Source: Allopusillimonas ginsengisoli | GTDB lineage: Bacteria; Pseudomonadota; Gammaproteobacteria; Burkholderiales; Burkholderiaceae_B | DNA length: 64,000 nt | Reading direction: 5' to 3' | Assembly: GCA_005239165.1 (NCBI GenBank) | Contig: RAPG01000009.1 | Span: 62,001 to 126,000, forward strand | Part shown: piece after piece, positions 46,326-55,111 of the stretch | Layout of the letters: each line of letters starts with the position of its first letter | Numbering within the stretch: the first letter of the stretch is position 1 | Notes under the pieces: generated by a model | What the model saw: only the letters and a program-made list of their open reading frames with translations | Told to the model about the DNA's origin: nothing | The model's database searches: none | Program-made: the position numbers and the translations under genes

Positions 46326-46681
46326 ACATGCTGGGGTTCACAACAGGGTGGGCACTGGCCTACTTCGGATGGTCGGCCCTCAGCCTGGGTATGGACCGCC
46401 ATCATGCAGATATTCATGGCCGTGGCAGTGTGCTCGACTGCAGATGGCGTGCACGATATCGGCTGGCCGGATTCTTGGCGTTGGCGGCTTGTTATCTGGT
46501 AAATACTCATTCGGAAGGGTGGGCGGTCGGCCTCCTATCGTGCCTTGGGACCATGACGGTCGCTGCGCTACCGCTTGCGTTACTACTGGCCTATGCACCG
46601 CAAAGAACGGCGTCACTGGGCAAGCTGGCAGGGCTGCTTGCAATTTCCATCGGCATGGCGTGGGTTGCTTTAGTCAAATAA
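46322..46681 (+). CDS. DUF3325 iron-uptake-associated membrane protein
   Basis: 119 residues with three or four membrane helices. GWSALSLGMDRHHADIHGR is the DUF3325 motif. It overlaps the PepSY gene as ATGA, completing a five-gene receptor, DUF4198, DUF3649, PepSY and DUF3325 operon. Its end runs directly into the remnant of an unrelated regulator. Confidence 0.85.
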   Translation: MNMLGFTTGWALAYFGWSALSLGMDRHHADIHGRGSVLDCRWRARYRLAGFLALAACYLVNTHSEGWAVGLLSCLGTMTVAALPLALLLAYAPQRTASLGKLAGLLAISIGMAWVALVK

Positions 46682-47099
46682 TCTCACCCACGCGATTGGC
46701 AACCAAAAGCACTATCAAGCAAATCCAGACTCGCCTATCTTCACCAAGTTGTGCGCTGTCGTACAAAAAGCCACAGGTCTGGCTTATCCGCTACGTGAGG
46801 CGCTTGAACCCAAGGCTTCCCAGGTCACTGCTGCCTTTGTCTATGGCTCTGTCGCCAAGAAAACCGATACGGCCAGTAGCAATATAGACTTGATGCTGAT
46901 CAGCGACGAAATCAGCTATGGCGAATTATTCTCGGCACTGGAAGACGCTTGCACCCAGCTCGGCCGGTTGGTAAACCCCACAATCTTGACGCGTGAAGAG
47001 CTCAAGAAACGCCTGGTTAACCACGAGTCGTTTTTAACTCGTGTGATGGAACAACCCAAGATCTGGATCATAGAGAAAAGCAGTGACCTCGGTGTTTGA
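46674..47099 (+). pseudogene. 5'-truncated winged-helix/nucleotidyltransferase (MNT) regulator
   Basis: The open frame begins after a stop at 46671-46673 and reads without a proper start through HAIGNQKHYQAN and PDSPIFTKLCAVVQ to AFVYGSVAKKTDTASSNIDLMLIS. That is the linker plus MNT domain of regulators that carry an N-terminal winged helix. The winged helix is missing, and the sequence is cut at the end of the DUF3325 gene. The catalytic motif usually reads S-D-I-D-L; here it is S-N-I-D-L, losing one metal-binding acid. Probably a decayed gene. Confidence 0.7.
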
Positions 47100-47254
47100 A
47101 AATCTGTGCGGCCCAGGATGGCGCTGGTCGCGTTAGCCGAGCGTTTGGCGGCGATCGGTCGTGCTCAACGATTACCCTTGGCCGTCTGACCGACGTAGGC
47201 ACGGCTTCGCGCAGTAACGCCCGAAACCAGCCCTATGCCATGCATAATCCGTCA

Positions 47255-48022
47255 TCAAATCCTGCTAATTTTGCCCGCATAAAGTACCGCTCCCGTAGGC
47301 TGACCAGTTGGCGAGCCACCTGAGGGCTCCAGGCTTACCGCAAGGGTCACGTCGGACGATAGACGCGTTTTATCCAGAACAAGCACAGTATTGGAGTCAG
47401 CCTGAATCAGGCCCAGCGGCGCCGGTTTCTGATCTTTGGCAATCAGCCACAACTCCAGGCTGTGCTCGGTACCTATAGACGCCAGATTAAGCGGAGTAAG
47501 CACAAGCATGCCATTGTTCGCATCGAAGCTTGCCACAATCTGCTGACCGCCTTCTCCTTGCGCGCTTGCCAACACGGCCACGGGCCGTGGGCCTGTATCT
47601 GCTTCGTTCAAGACCTGAAAGCGCGGCCATAGCAGCACACCAACCAAACTGGCCGCCAATGCAAAACTGACAAGTTGCCATCCATGATTGGCCGCCCGGC
47701 TTTTTGGCTTTGTGATGGGGCTGAGCTGCCCCGAAGGTGTGGCGTCAATTGAAGGCAGGCTGGGTGGCGATACGTTGATACCTTGATCTGCGGCCTGAGG
47801 GTGAGGCAAGCGCGATTGAATTGCGCGCCACACACGTGCCGGAGGCTGAACGGGCTGATCGGTTGCATCCAATACCCCAAGCGTCTCCTGCCATTGGCCT
47901 ACCTTAGTCACCAGTGCGGGATCGCCTTCCATCAGGGTTTCGAAACGGCGACGCGCAGCACCACGCAACGTGCCAAGCACGTATTCGGCAGCCAGTGCGT
48001 CGTTTCGCGTGTGTTCGCTCAT
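47255..48022 (-). CDS. Anti-sigma factor (RskA-like)
   Basis: 255 residues from ATG 48022, which overlaps the sigma-factor stop as ATGA. The N-terminal anti-sigma domain reads DALAAEYVLGTLRGAARRRFE, a membrane helix (LVSFALAASLVGVLLWP) lies near residues 125-142, and the periplasmic RskA C-terminal domain has TEHSLELWLIAKDQKPAPLG. It should hold the ECF sigma factor at the membrane until a periplasmic signal triggers release by proteolysis. Confidence 0.88.
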   Translation of the reverse strand: MSEHTRNDALAAEYVLGTLRGAARRRFETLMEGDPALVTKVGQWQETLGVLDATDQPVQPPARVWRAIQSRLPHPQAADQGINVSPPSLPSIDATPSGQLSPITKPKSRAANHGWQLVSFALAASLVGVLLWPRFQVLNEADTGPRPVAVLASAQGEGGQQIVASFDANNGMLVLTPLNLASIGTEHSLELWLIAKDQKPAPLGLIQADSNTVLVLDKTRLSSDVTLAVSLEPSGGSPTGQPTGAVLYAGKISRI

Positions 48023-48573
48023 AACCCCAAACATCCTTTCAACTGTGCCAAGCCGCGGCGCACCCAGCTCTTTACGGTTCCGAGAGGATGCTCCAACTGC
48101 TTGGAGATTTCACCATGGGATAAGCCGTGGTAGTACGCCAACACAATGCTTTGGCGCTGTTCTGATGACAACGTGCCCAGACAGTCGCCCAGACGGCTGT
48201 CGGAATCAGCCTGTTCTAATTGCTCCAACGGGTTGCCTTCGGTGCTGGGAAGCTCGTTCAACGTCGTGTCATCGAGCTCGACCCAGCGGTTGTCTGCCAC
48301 GCGCATCCAGTCAATAGCCCTATTGCGTACGATATTGGTTAACCAGGTCAGCGGAGAACTAATTTGGCTGTTGTAACTGCCTGACTTGTTCCATACGGTA
48401 ATAAAGGCATCTTGCAATACCTCTTCAGCCCATACGGGACGCTTAAGCAGGCGCAAGGCAACCGCATACAGCCGTGGTGACACGCTTGCATAAAGGGTTT
48501 CGAAAGCCTGCTGATCACCTCGTGACACGGCACTCAATAGGTCTCGATGTTCTTGGTCAGAGGGCCTAACCAT
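48019..48573 (-). CDS. ECF sigma factor (SigK/RpoE-like)
   Basis: 184 residues with sigma-70 regions 2 (FETLYASVSPRLYAVALRLL, WAEEVLQDAFITVWN) and 4 (LSSEQRQSIVLAYYHGLSHGEI, LGTVKSWVRRGLAQLK). The pairing with an RskA-type anti-sigma, an MsrP gene and a fasciclin gene mirrors the mycobacterial SigK locus (mpt70/mpt83). It probably directs transcription from the CATCCA-N15-CGTATA sites described here, including the one that can read through its own operon. Confidence 0.88.
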   Translation of the reverse strand: MVRPSDQEHRDLLSAVSRGDQQAFETLYASVSPRLYAVALRLLKRPVWAEEVLQDAFITVWNKSGSYNSQISSPLTWLTNIVRNRAIDWMRVADNRWVELDDTTLNELPSTEGNPLEQLEQADSDSRLGDCLGTLSSEQRQSIVLAYYHGLSHGEISKQLEHPLGTVKSWVRRGLAQLKGCLGL

Positions 48574-48820
48574 GTGTTTTGTACTTTTGCACGCAATTCC
48601 GCATTAAAGTTCGATTCAACATACTCGCCCATAACCTTATCACCGGTCAATGACAAAATTGGGCGCAACGATATCAAACAAATGGCTTGACCCGGCCTGG
48701 TTGTTGCATATTCAACGTGGTGTTCGTGCTGATACAAACCACAAAAGTGTCCAAGATAGTGGCCATTTCAAGCTAGTACGAGCGCACATATTAAGACCCC
48801 GCTAACGTTCGAACCTCACA

Positions 48821-49777
48821 TCAAAAATTTCTTTTTAGATCCATGCCCGTGTATAGCGATGCCACTTGATCCGCATAACCATTAAACATTAACGTCTCTG
48901 CGCGCGGCGCGAATACGCCTGCGCCGATGCGCCGTTCCGTGGCTTGACTCCAGCGCGGGTGAGGCACTTGAGGATTGACGTTGCCGTAAAAGCCGTATTC
49001 GCTGGGTGCGATCTTGACCCAACTGGTGACGGGCTGCTGCTCCGTCAACCGGATTTTTACAATCGACTTTCCTGATTTGAAACCATACTTCCACGGCACT
49101 ACCACTCGCACTGGCGCCCCATTCTGGTTAGGAAGACTTTTTCCGTACAAACCAAACGTCAGCAGTGTCAGCGGATGCATGGCTTCGTCTATGCGCAAGG
49201 CTTCCACATAAGGCCAGTCAAGAATATGCGCACTTATACCTCGCATGTTTTTTGGCTGCTCGGCCGTCACAAACTCTACATACTTGGCCTTGCTAGTAGG
49301 GCCAACCTTTTTTAACAAGGTGGCCAACGAATAGCCTTGCCATGGAATCACCATAGACCACGCCTCAACGCAACGAAGCCTGTACACGCGTTCTTCCATG
49401 CTGGCCAGTTTAAGCAAGCCGTCCATATCGTAAACGCCGGGGTGTTCGACTTCACCCTCAATGGAAACCGTCCACGGTTCCGTTTGCATGGCCCCAGCGT
49501 ATCTGGATGGATCGCTCTTGTCGGTGCCGAACTCGTAAAAATTATTGTAGGTGGTGATATCTTTTTCAGATGTTAGCTTTGCGTCTAGCTGATACTTTGA
49601 GTTTGGCAGGCTGGGCGGCAGCGTCGCCGACATGGCGTCACGCAGCCCAAAGGCATTGCCCGCCAGGGCCGCTGCCACCCCAAAGCCGGCCTGTTGCAAC
49701 CACCGACGACGCGACTGCCATACAAATTCAGGGGTGATTTCTGACGAGGCTACATAAGGTACTTTGACTTTGGACAT
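48821..49777 (-). CDS. msrP: Periplasmic protein-methionine-sulfoxide reductase, catalytic subunit
   Basis: 318 residues. A Tat-type signal ([13 protein letters not shown]) is followed by the molybdopterin domain with Cys136 in [17 protein letters not shown], the Mo ligand in this family. The [14 protein letters not shown] and [16 protein letters not shown] segments are typical of MsrP/YedY. It repairs oxidised methionines in periplasmic proteins, fed by the haem partner MsrQ. No msrQ is adjacent, so the electron donor must be encoded elsewhere. It sits 91 bases after the fasciclin gene and 247 before the sigma gene on the same strand. Confidence 0.9.
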   Translation of the reverse strand: MSKVKVPYVASSEITPEFVWQSRRRWLQQAGFGVAAALAGNAFGLRDAMSATLPPSLPNSKYQLDAKLTSEKDITTYNNFYEFGTDKSDPSRYAGAMQTEPWTVSIEGEVEHPGVYDMDGLLKLASMEERVYRLRCVEAWSMVIPWQGYSLATLLKKVGPTSKAKYVEFVTAEQPKNMRGISAHILDWPYVEALRIDEAMHPLTLLTFGLYGKSLPNQNGAPVRVVVPWKYGFKSGKSIVKIRLTEQQPVTSWVKIAPSEYGFYGNVNPQVPHPRWSQATERRIGAGVFAPRAETLMFNGYADQVASLYTGMDLKRNF

Positions 49778-49868
49778 GATATTCCTTGCGCCTTGGCGAT
49801 GCGACCTGCTTCAAGTGAAGAAGACCGATCCTGCCAAGGCTTGATCAAGAGACCGGCCTGTAAGCTGA

Positions 49869-50420
49869 TTATTTAGGGAGCAAGACGTTGTCGATAACAT
49901 CGATAACGCCATTTTTTTGCATTACATCGTATGTAGCGATGTTAGCCACGCCTCCCGATGCATCCATAACCTGAATGTTCTGCGGGCCATTCATCATGAA
50001 GGTCAGCATGTCGCCCGAAGCCGTTTTCAGCATGGCTTTGCCCTTGTGTTCTTTAATGAGCTTTTCCAGATCATGCTTGGTGTACTTGCCTGGCACGACG
50101 TGATACGTCAGCACCTTGGTCAGTTTGTTCTTGCTCTCGGGCTTGAGCAGCATGTCGACTGTACCTTCAGGCAATCGGCCAAATGCCTCGTTGGTCGGGG
50201 CAAACACCGTAAATGGACCTTTACCTTCCAGCGTTTCGACCAGGCCCGCTGCTTTTACGGCGGCGACCAAGGTGGTGTGGTCTTTGGAATTCATGGCGTT
50301 TTCGACGATATTTTTCTGCGAATACATAGCAGCGCCGCCTACGTCTACGGTTGCTGCGCCAGCGGCTCCTGTTGCCAAGATTGATGCCATGATTACCGAG
50401 CGAATTATTGTCTTCATCAT
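49869..50420 (-). CDS. Exported fasciclin-domain protein
   Basis: 183 residues. The signal peptide (MKTIIRSVIMASILATGAAG) is followed by a single FAS1 domain with KGPFTVFAPTNEAFGRLPEGTV (H1 motif region), LTYHVVPGKY and GVIDVIDNVLLPK (H2). It is close to MPT70/MPT83-type proteins, whose genes SigK drives in mycobacteria. The mature protein is fairly methionine-rich (about nine Met), so it might act as an oxidant sink repaired by the neighbouring MsrP; this is inference. It is the first gene of the operon. Confidence 0.88.
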   Translation of the reverse strand: MMKTIIRSVIMASILATGAAGAATVDVGGAAMYSQKNIVENAMNSKDHTTLVAAVKAAGLVETLEGKGPFTVFAPTNEAFGRLPEGTVDMLLKPESKNKLTKVLTYHVVPGKYTKHDLEKLIKEHKGKAMLKTASGDMLTFMMNGPQNIQVMDASGGVANIATYDVMQKNGVIDVIDNVLLPK

Positions 50421-50464
50421 TATTCCTTTCGAAAATATGCAGGTGAAATTTGCCTACATAGAGA

Positions 50465-50493
50465 TATACGAATGGGATGGTGATTTGGATGCA
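50465..50493 (-). promoter_or_regulatory. Predicted ECF (SigK-like) promoter of the fasciclin operon
   Basis: On the minus strand, TGCATCCAAATCA starts at 50493. CATCCA at 50491-50486 and CGTATA at 50470-50465 are 15 bases apart, with 44 bases from the -10 to the ATG. The same arrangement precedes the DUF4148 gene at 37712. M. tuberculosis SigK promoters also use a CCATCC-type -35. Confidence 0.65.
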
Positions 50494-50757
50494 GGGATGT
50501 GGTTTTTTTTAGCCATACCTGGCCTGGGTTCGCGCGACAAGCCAATAGCAGACGTCAGGCTGCGCATAAAGCCCACAAAATATGTGCAATAGGGACCACA
50601 GCTTTTACTCATCGAGCACGAGACAGTAGGCGTGAACGCTAGCTCCAGACATATGAACCCTTACGCGAACCTCGAGAAGCCGCTGACCCGATCATGGTGC
50701 CCCCTCCCCCGCCGACGCTTGCCTATATTGCTTGACCTGAAAATTGACTTAACTTAC
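50494..50757. other. Intergenic stretch between divergent promoters
   Basis: No supported gene. The stretch separates the ECF-type promoter of the fasciclin operon from the Fur-boxed promoter of the TonB receptor and has a run of eight T near 50503-50510. Confidence 0.4.
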
Positions 50758-50778
50758 GATTGCGAATCATTCGTATTT
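50758..50778 (+). promoter_or_regulatory. Candidate Fur box before the second TonB receptor
   Basis: GATTGCGAATCATTCGTATTT has a perfect core palindrome CGAAT-C-ATTCG at 50763-50773 and the 7-1-7 layout of Fur sites. It lies about 115 bases before the receptor start. Confidence 0.65.
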
Positions 50779-50892
50779 ACACCAAGCCCGACCATTTACC
50801 AGCACTAACGGAATTTCCCAACTGCAATGCCTGTTGCCAGCCCCAATCGACTTTTGGGCTGACGCCAACACTTTGAATTTGAAATCACACCA

Positions 50893-53064
50893 ATGGCTAT
50901 GACCGCAATCAACTTGAAACCAGCACGAAAAACTGCATGGCTGCCCGCGCCGCTGGCAGCATTAATTGTCGCCGGCTTGGGGGCCGGACAATCAGCTTAT
51001 GCCCGGGATGTTACCCAAGCGAACAGGACTGTTCCCCAACTTCCAAAGGTGTCTGTAACTGGGACGCGAGTGGACGAAACACTGCAACACCTTCAATCGC
51101 CGGTCCAAAGCGGCGCACTGGGCAGTCGCAGCAAGCTTGAAACACCTTTCTCATCAACCGTAGTCACCAATGCCGACATCAAAGATCGGCAAGTCAACAA
51201 GCTGGGGGATGTGTTCATGACGGATGCCTCAGTGTCCGACAACAGTGCGGCCTATGGCGCCTGGGCTAGCTACCTTACCGTGCGCGGTCTGCCGCTAGAC
51301 TGGCAGAACTCCTTCCGCATCGATGGAAAGCCATTCATCAGTTATGTCACCACGTTACCGTACGAGCACTTTGAGCAAATCGATTTACTCAAAGGAGCGA
51401 CGGGCTTTATGTATGGCTTCGGCTCACCAGGCGGGCTGGTGAACTATGTCACCAAAAAACCTGCCAGCACGCCAGTTCGTGACGTAACAGTAGGGTACGA
51501 CTCCAAAAGCCTATGGCGTGAGAGTGTCGATATAGCTGGACGCATGGGCGAGAGTGGCCGGTTCGGCTATCGGCTCAATGCCACACATCAAGAGGGCAAT
51601 CTGGATAACGACGGCAGCATCAATCGAAACTCAGTGTCGTTGGCGCTGGATGCACACTTGACCGACCTCCTGACCTGGGATTTTCAAGGCATTTATCAGG
51701 ATCTGAAAGCATTAAATACCGAACCTACCATTCGTACAGATCGGCTCGCCGGACACAATCTACCTTCAGCAGTGCGCAACGACAATCGGGGGCTCGTAGG
51801 TGATGGAACATACTTCGATAATGCATTCCGCTTTTACTCCACCGGGCTGAAGTACAAGATTTCGCCAGACTGGACACTTAGCACCAGCTACAGCCAGTCA
51901 TCCACCACAACACGCCGCAATGAGCAGGTGGTACAGATTACGGATGAAGCGGGCAACTACGACGACATCCGCTCCGATTACGGCGAGGCTTATCAGTTCA
52001 ATTATTGGCAGGCCATGTTGCAGGGTCACTTCTATACGGGCTCAATCAAGCACGATATTGTCGCAGGCGCTTCGTGGCAAAAACAGAAAAACGATTACGC
52101 AGGCGCCGGCTTTTACCGGCAGATGGGCACAGGTTCTTTATGGACGAAGAATACCAACGCATACCAAAGCGTCGGCACTATCAACAGACTGGGCTTGTTC
52201 CGGGGCGTAGAAGTTGGCCAGAAAGCAGTTTTTGCGAGCGACAAGGTACAGCTGTCGGACCGATGGTCAATATTGGGCGGGCTTCGCTATACCAATTATG
52301 ACCAGAAAGCCTTTGGCCCCGGTGGCGTAAAAACATCAGATTACGAAAAAAAAGGCACTCTAACGCCAACGATGGCATTGATGTACAAGCTCACACCGCA
52401 GGCCATGCTCTATACAAGCTATATCGAATCATTAGAACAAGGCACTTCTGTTGGAGCGAATTATGACAATTACGGCGTACAGCTAGACCCGCTCAAAAGC
52501 CGGCAATACGAAATCGGCATCAAGACTCAACATGAACGCTGGGCAGCAACTGCTGCATTGTTCCGTATTGAAAGAAAGGCAGAATACCCCAACGCTGCCA
52601 ACGAAATGGTGCAGGACGGGCTCTCGGTGTACCAAGGTGCAGAGCTGGGCGCATCTGCACGACTAGCTACCAACTGGGACGTCGGCGGCAATGTGATGTT
52701 GCTTGACTCAACCTATAAGAAAGGGGTCAACAACATTGGAAACCGGGTTGCGGGCGCTCCAAAACTTGTCGCAACAGCGCAGATTTCATACCGTGTGCCA
52801 CAAGTTCCTGGTTTTAAACTTTTGGCCAACGCCAAGCACACGGGTAGTACCATGTTGCAGCCAGGCAATGATATCGAGCTAGGTGGATATACCGTTTTCA
52901 ATATCGGCGCCAGCTATGACACCGCGATTAATGGGTACGACACAACATTTCGTTTGGCTGTGAAGAACATCACCAACAAACGACATTGGACATACCAGTA
53001 CACAGACTACATCAAAGCAAGCGATCCCCGCAGCGTGAGCCTGACCGCTACCATGCAATTCTAG
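50893..53064 (+). CDS. TonB-dependent siderophore receptor
   Basis: 723-residue outer-membrane receptor. The signal peptide ends around SAYA, and the TonB box is likely PKVSVTGTR. The plug carries LETPFSSTVVTNADIKDRQ and the RGLPLDWQNSFRIDG motif, then LLKGATGFMYGFGSPGGLVNYVTKKP. The barrel closes with VSLTATMQF, whose last residue Phe is the Bam recognition signal. No STN domain. It is monocistronic and preceded by a strong Fur-like palindrome. The receptor differs clearly from the one at 41311, so two different ferric siderophores are likely used. Confidence 0.9.
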   Translation: MAMTAINLKPARKTAWLPAPLAALIVAGLGAGQSAYARDVTQANRTVPQLPKVSVTGTRVDETLQHLQSPVQSGALGSRSKLETPFSSTVVTNADIKDRQVNKLGDVFMTDASVSDNSAAYGAWASYLTVRGLPLDWQNSFRIDGKPFISYVTTLPYEHFEQIDLLKGATGFMYGFGSPGGLVNYVTKKPASTPVRDVTVGYDSKSLWRESVDIAGRMGESGRFGYRLNATHQEGNLDNDGSINRNSVSLALDAHLTDLLTWDFQGIYQDLKALNTEPTIRTDRLAGHNLPSAVRNDNRGLVGDGTYFDNAFRFYSTGLKYKISPDWTLSTSYSQSSTTTRRNEQVVQITDEAGNYDDIRSDYGEAYQFNYWQAMLQGHFYTGSIKHDIVAGASWQKQKNDYAGAGFYRQMGTGSLWTKNTNAYQSVGTINRLGLFRGVEVGQKAVFASDKVQLSDRWSILGGLRYTNYDQKAFGPGGVKTSDYEKKGTLTPTMALMYKLTPQAMLYTSYIESLEQGTSVGANYDNYGVQLDPLKSRQYEIGIKTQHERWAATAALFRIERKAEYPNAANEMVQDGLSVYQGAELGASARLATNWDVGGNVMLLDSTYKKGVNNIGNRVAGAPKLVATAQISYRVPQVPGFKLLANAKHTGSTMLQPGNDIELGGYTVFNIGASYDTAINGYDTTFRLAVKNITNKRHWTYQYTDYIKASDPRSVSLTATMQF

Positions 53065-53089
53065 GTCTGTCTGCTCGCCTGCATGGGGG

Positions 53090-53250
53090 TTGCGAACAAG
53101 ATAATCACGGGATTTCCCAAACCCGTATCGCTCCAAGAACGCCGTTCGGCCCAGTTTTGTAAGTTCGTCCAGAGCCGCCTGAACCGCAGCGGGGCTGCGC
53201 AGACGAGCAAGGTTTGATGCCAAAATTTGTCTCCCTTCAGTTTGGCCCAC
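53090..53250 (-). pseudogene. Remnant of an ScoMcrA-like/HNH-associated N-terminal domain
   Basis: On the minus strand an open stretch reads SPAAVQAALDELTKLGRTAFLE followed by RYGFGKSRDYLVRNP. This resembles the head domain of ScoMcrA-type endonucleases and related HNH proteins (D-E-x-x-x-L-G-R-x-x-F-L-x-x-Y-G-F-G-x-x-R-x-Y). Resemblance stops after VRNP and the rest of the gene is absent. Low-confidence remnant, possibly of a lost defence gene. Confidence 0.3.
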
Positions 53251-53409
53251 TTAAGGTGGTCGTCTACTAATTCTTATGCTCGTTCGCTTACTCGACGAGT
53301 GGACGCCGTGGTATCGGCAAAGACATCATAGTTCTTTCGCTGCACAGTAAGATTGCAGCCTGGTGAAATGCGCGTGCAACTGCTGCGGCGAACATCTTTC
53401 CCGAAGCAA

Positions 53410-54755
53410 TCACCCCAAAACAAAATCAACCAACAACTTAACATTCAGCACAACGATCACCGCGGTAACAACCCAAGCCAAAACAGCCACACTGCGGCTC
53501 AGCACAAACGACCCCATCAGCTTGCGATCCGAAACAAACCGCACCAGTGGAATCACTGCAAACGGCAGTTGCATCGATAGAACAACCTGACTAAGCACCA
53601 GCAGCTTTGCAGTACCATTGCGCCATACAGACTGGTAACAAACACTACCGGGATCACAGCCAGGCTGCGCGTCAGCAACCGGCGCATCCAGCTGGGGATG
53701 CGCAGGTTCAGAAATCCTTCCATCACAATCTGCCCCGCCAAAGTCCCCGTCACTGACGACGTTAACCCCGAGGCCAACAGCGCTATTGCGAAGAGCAGCG
53801 ACGCCACGCCTGCGCCCAGCAAAGGCGAGAGCAGACTATAGGCCTGTTCGATGTCTTCCACATCTGTGCGCCCGGCGGTATGAAATACGGCAGCTGCCAT
53901 GATAAGAATCGCTGCATTGACAAAGAGGGCCAGGGTTAACGCGACAGCGCTGTCGGTCAGCGCCCAGCGCAATGCTGTGCGGCGCCCATCCGGTGTACGC
54001 GGGTAGCCCCGCGTTTGCACGATGGCCGAGTGCAAATACAGGTTATGGGGCATTACAGTGGCACCGATAATGCCGATCGCCAGGTATAGCGCCGAGGGGT
54101 CAGTCACTATCTGGGCACGTGGGATGAAGCCACCTAATACCTCGCCTATCACCGGTTGTGCCAACGCTATCTGTACGCCAAAGCACACGAAAATAATCAA
54201 CAACATGGCCATGACAAAGGCTTCAAGCCAGCGGAACCCGCGCCCCATCAACAACAGTATGAGCATGACATCCAGCGCCGTCAGTATTGCCCCTATGGTC
54301 AGCGGAATGGAAAACAGCAGGTTTAACGCAATGGCGGTGCCAATCACCTCGGCCAGGTCGCACGCAATGATAGCGATTTCACTGAGTACCCAGAGAACAA
54401 AGCTTACTGGGCGGCTATAGCGCTCCCGACATGCTTGCGCGAGATCGAGGCCGGCGCCAATTCCCAGACGCACGGCCAAAGCCTGCAGCAGGATTGCCAT
54501 CAGATTCGAAATGAGAATGACGGAAAGCAGCAGGTAACCAAAATGCGAGCCGCCGGCCAAGTCCGTGGCCCAGTTGCCCGGGTCCATATACCCTACCGAC
54601 ACCATATAGCCTGGTCCGGCAAACGCGAGCAGACGCCGCAGCCAGGAACCCGTCATCGGCACCGAGATGCTGGCATTCACACGGTTTAGGCTCGGCCTGC
54701 CGAGCAAAACCGCGTCGGGCAATTCCGATTCGGCCTTAGTATCAGGTTTTTGCAT
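53410..54755 (-). pseudogene. mntH: NRAMP-family Mn2+/H+ symporter, frameshifted near the C-terminus
   Basis: NRAMP transporter of 448 residues if one base is restored. The metal-site motif DPGNWATD lies in the first helix region, with [23 protein letters not shown] (second metal helix) and [13 protein letters not shown]. After VFVTSLYGA the frame shifts near 53615-53622 and ends early at 53553. The other frame supplies [21 protein letters not shown] and the last helices to 53410. As read, the last two membrane helices are lost. A palindromic operator precedes it. Confidence 0.85.
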
Positions 54756-54783
54756 TATTTTTCGACAGAGCGAATTGCATACT

Positions 54784-54809
54784 GAAAATATACTACTCGC
54801 TATATTTTC
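54784..54809. promoter_or_regulatory. Palindromic MntR/Mur-type operator before mntH
   Basis: GAAAATATA at 54784-54792 and TATATTTTC at 54801-54809 form a perfect nine-base inverted repeat with an eight-base spacer, 29 bases upstream of the mntH start. It resembles the AAAATATA...TATATTTT boxes bound by manganese-responsive repressors. Confidence 0.65.
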
Positions 54810-54896
54810 GCTCTGTGCAATAACCCGTTTTTTACGCTAACGCCATGCTCGGTGCCGCATCGTCGTGCAGGCCGCTAAGGCAGCTCGATATCAGCT

Positions 54897-55063
54897 AAAC
54901 CCTCTTCAGCCCCTCCCTATCCGAATACAGCATCTTTAGAATCTGACTCGCTTTGAAATGCGATCGCCAAGCGATTCCCAATGGTTAATGGCCGCGGCAT
55001 GGAGCGTAATTTCACTTAGACCCAGCTCAGACGGCTCCTTGTGAACAGCATTGAAAACTTTAT
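54897..55063 (-). pseudogene. 3' remnant of a carboxymuconolactone-decarboxylase-family gene
   Basis: The minus-strand reading VFNAVHKEPSELGLSEITLH then AAINHWESLGDRIS parallels IFNAVRKELSEQELSEITFR and AINGWNRLAIS in the intact gene at 55881. The copy has lost everything upstream and acquired an early stop. It lies on the far side of the TacA/TacT module from the intact gene. Confidence 0.75.
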
Positions 55064-55079
55064 AGCGCGACACGCTCAC

Positions 55080-55098
55080 GTACGGTAAAATTCCGTAC
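55080..55098. promoter_or_regulatory. Inverted repeat operator of the TacA/TacT module
   Basis: GTACGG and CCGTAC form a perfect six-base inverted repeat around TAAAATT, 14 bases before the antitoxin start. It is a likely autoregulatory binding site for the ribbon-helix-helix antitoxin; AGGAG follows at once. Confidence 0.6.
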
Positions 55099-55111
55099 AT
55101 AGGAGAACACG

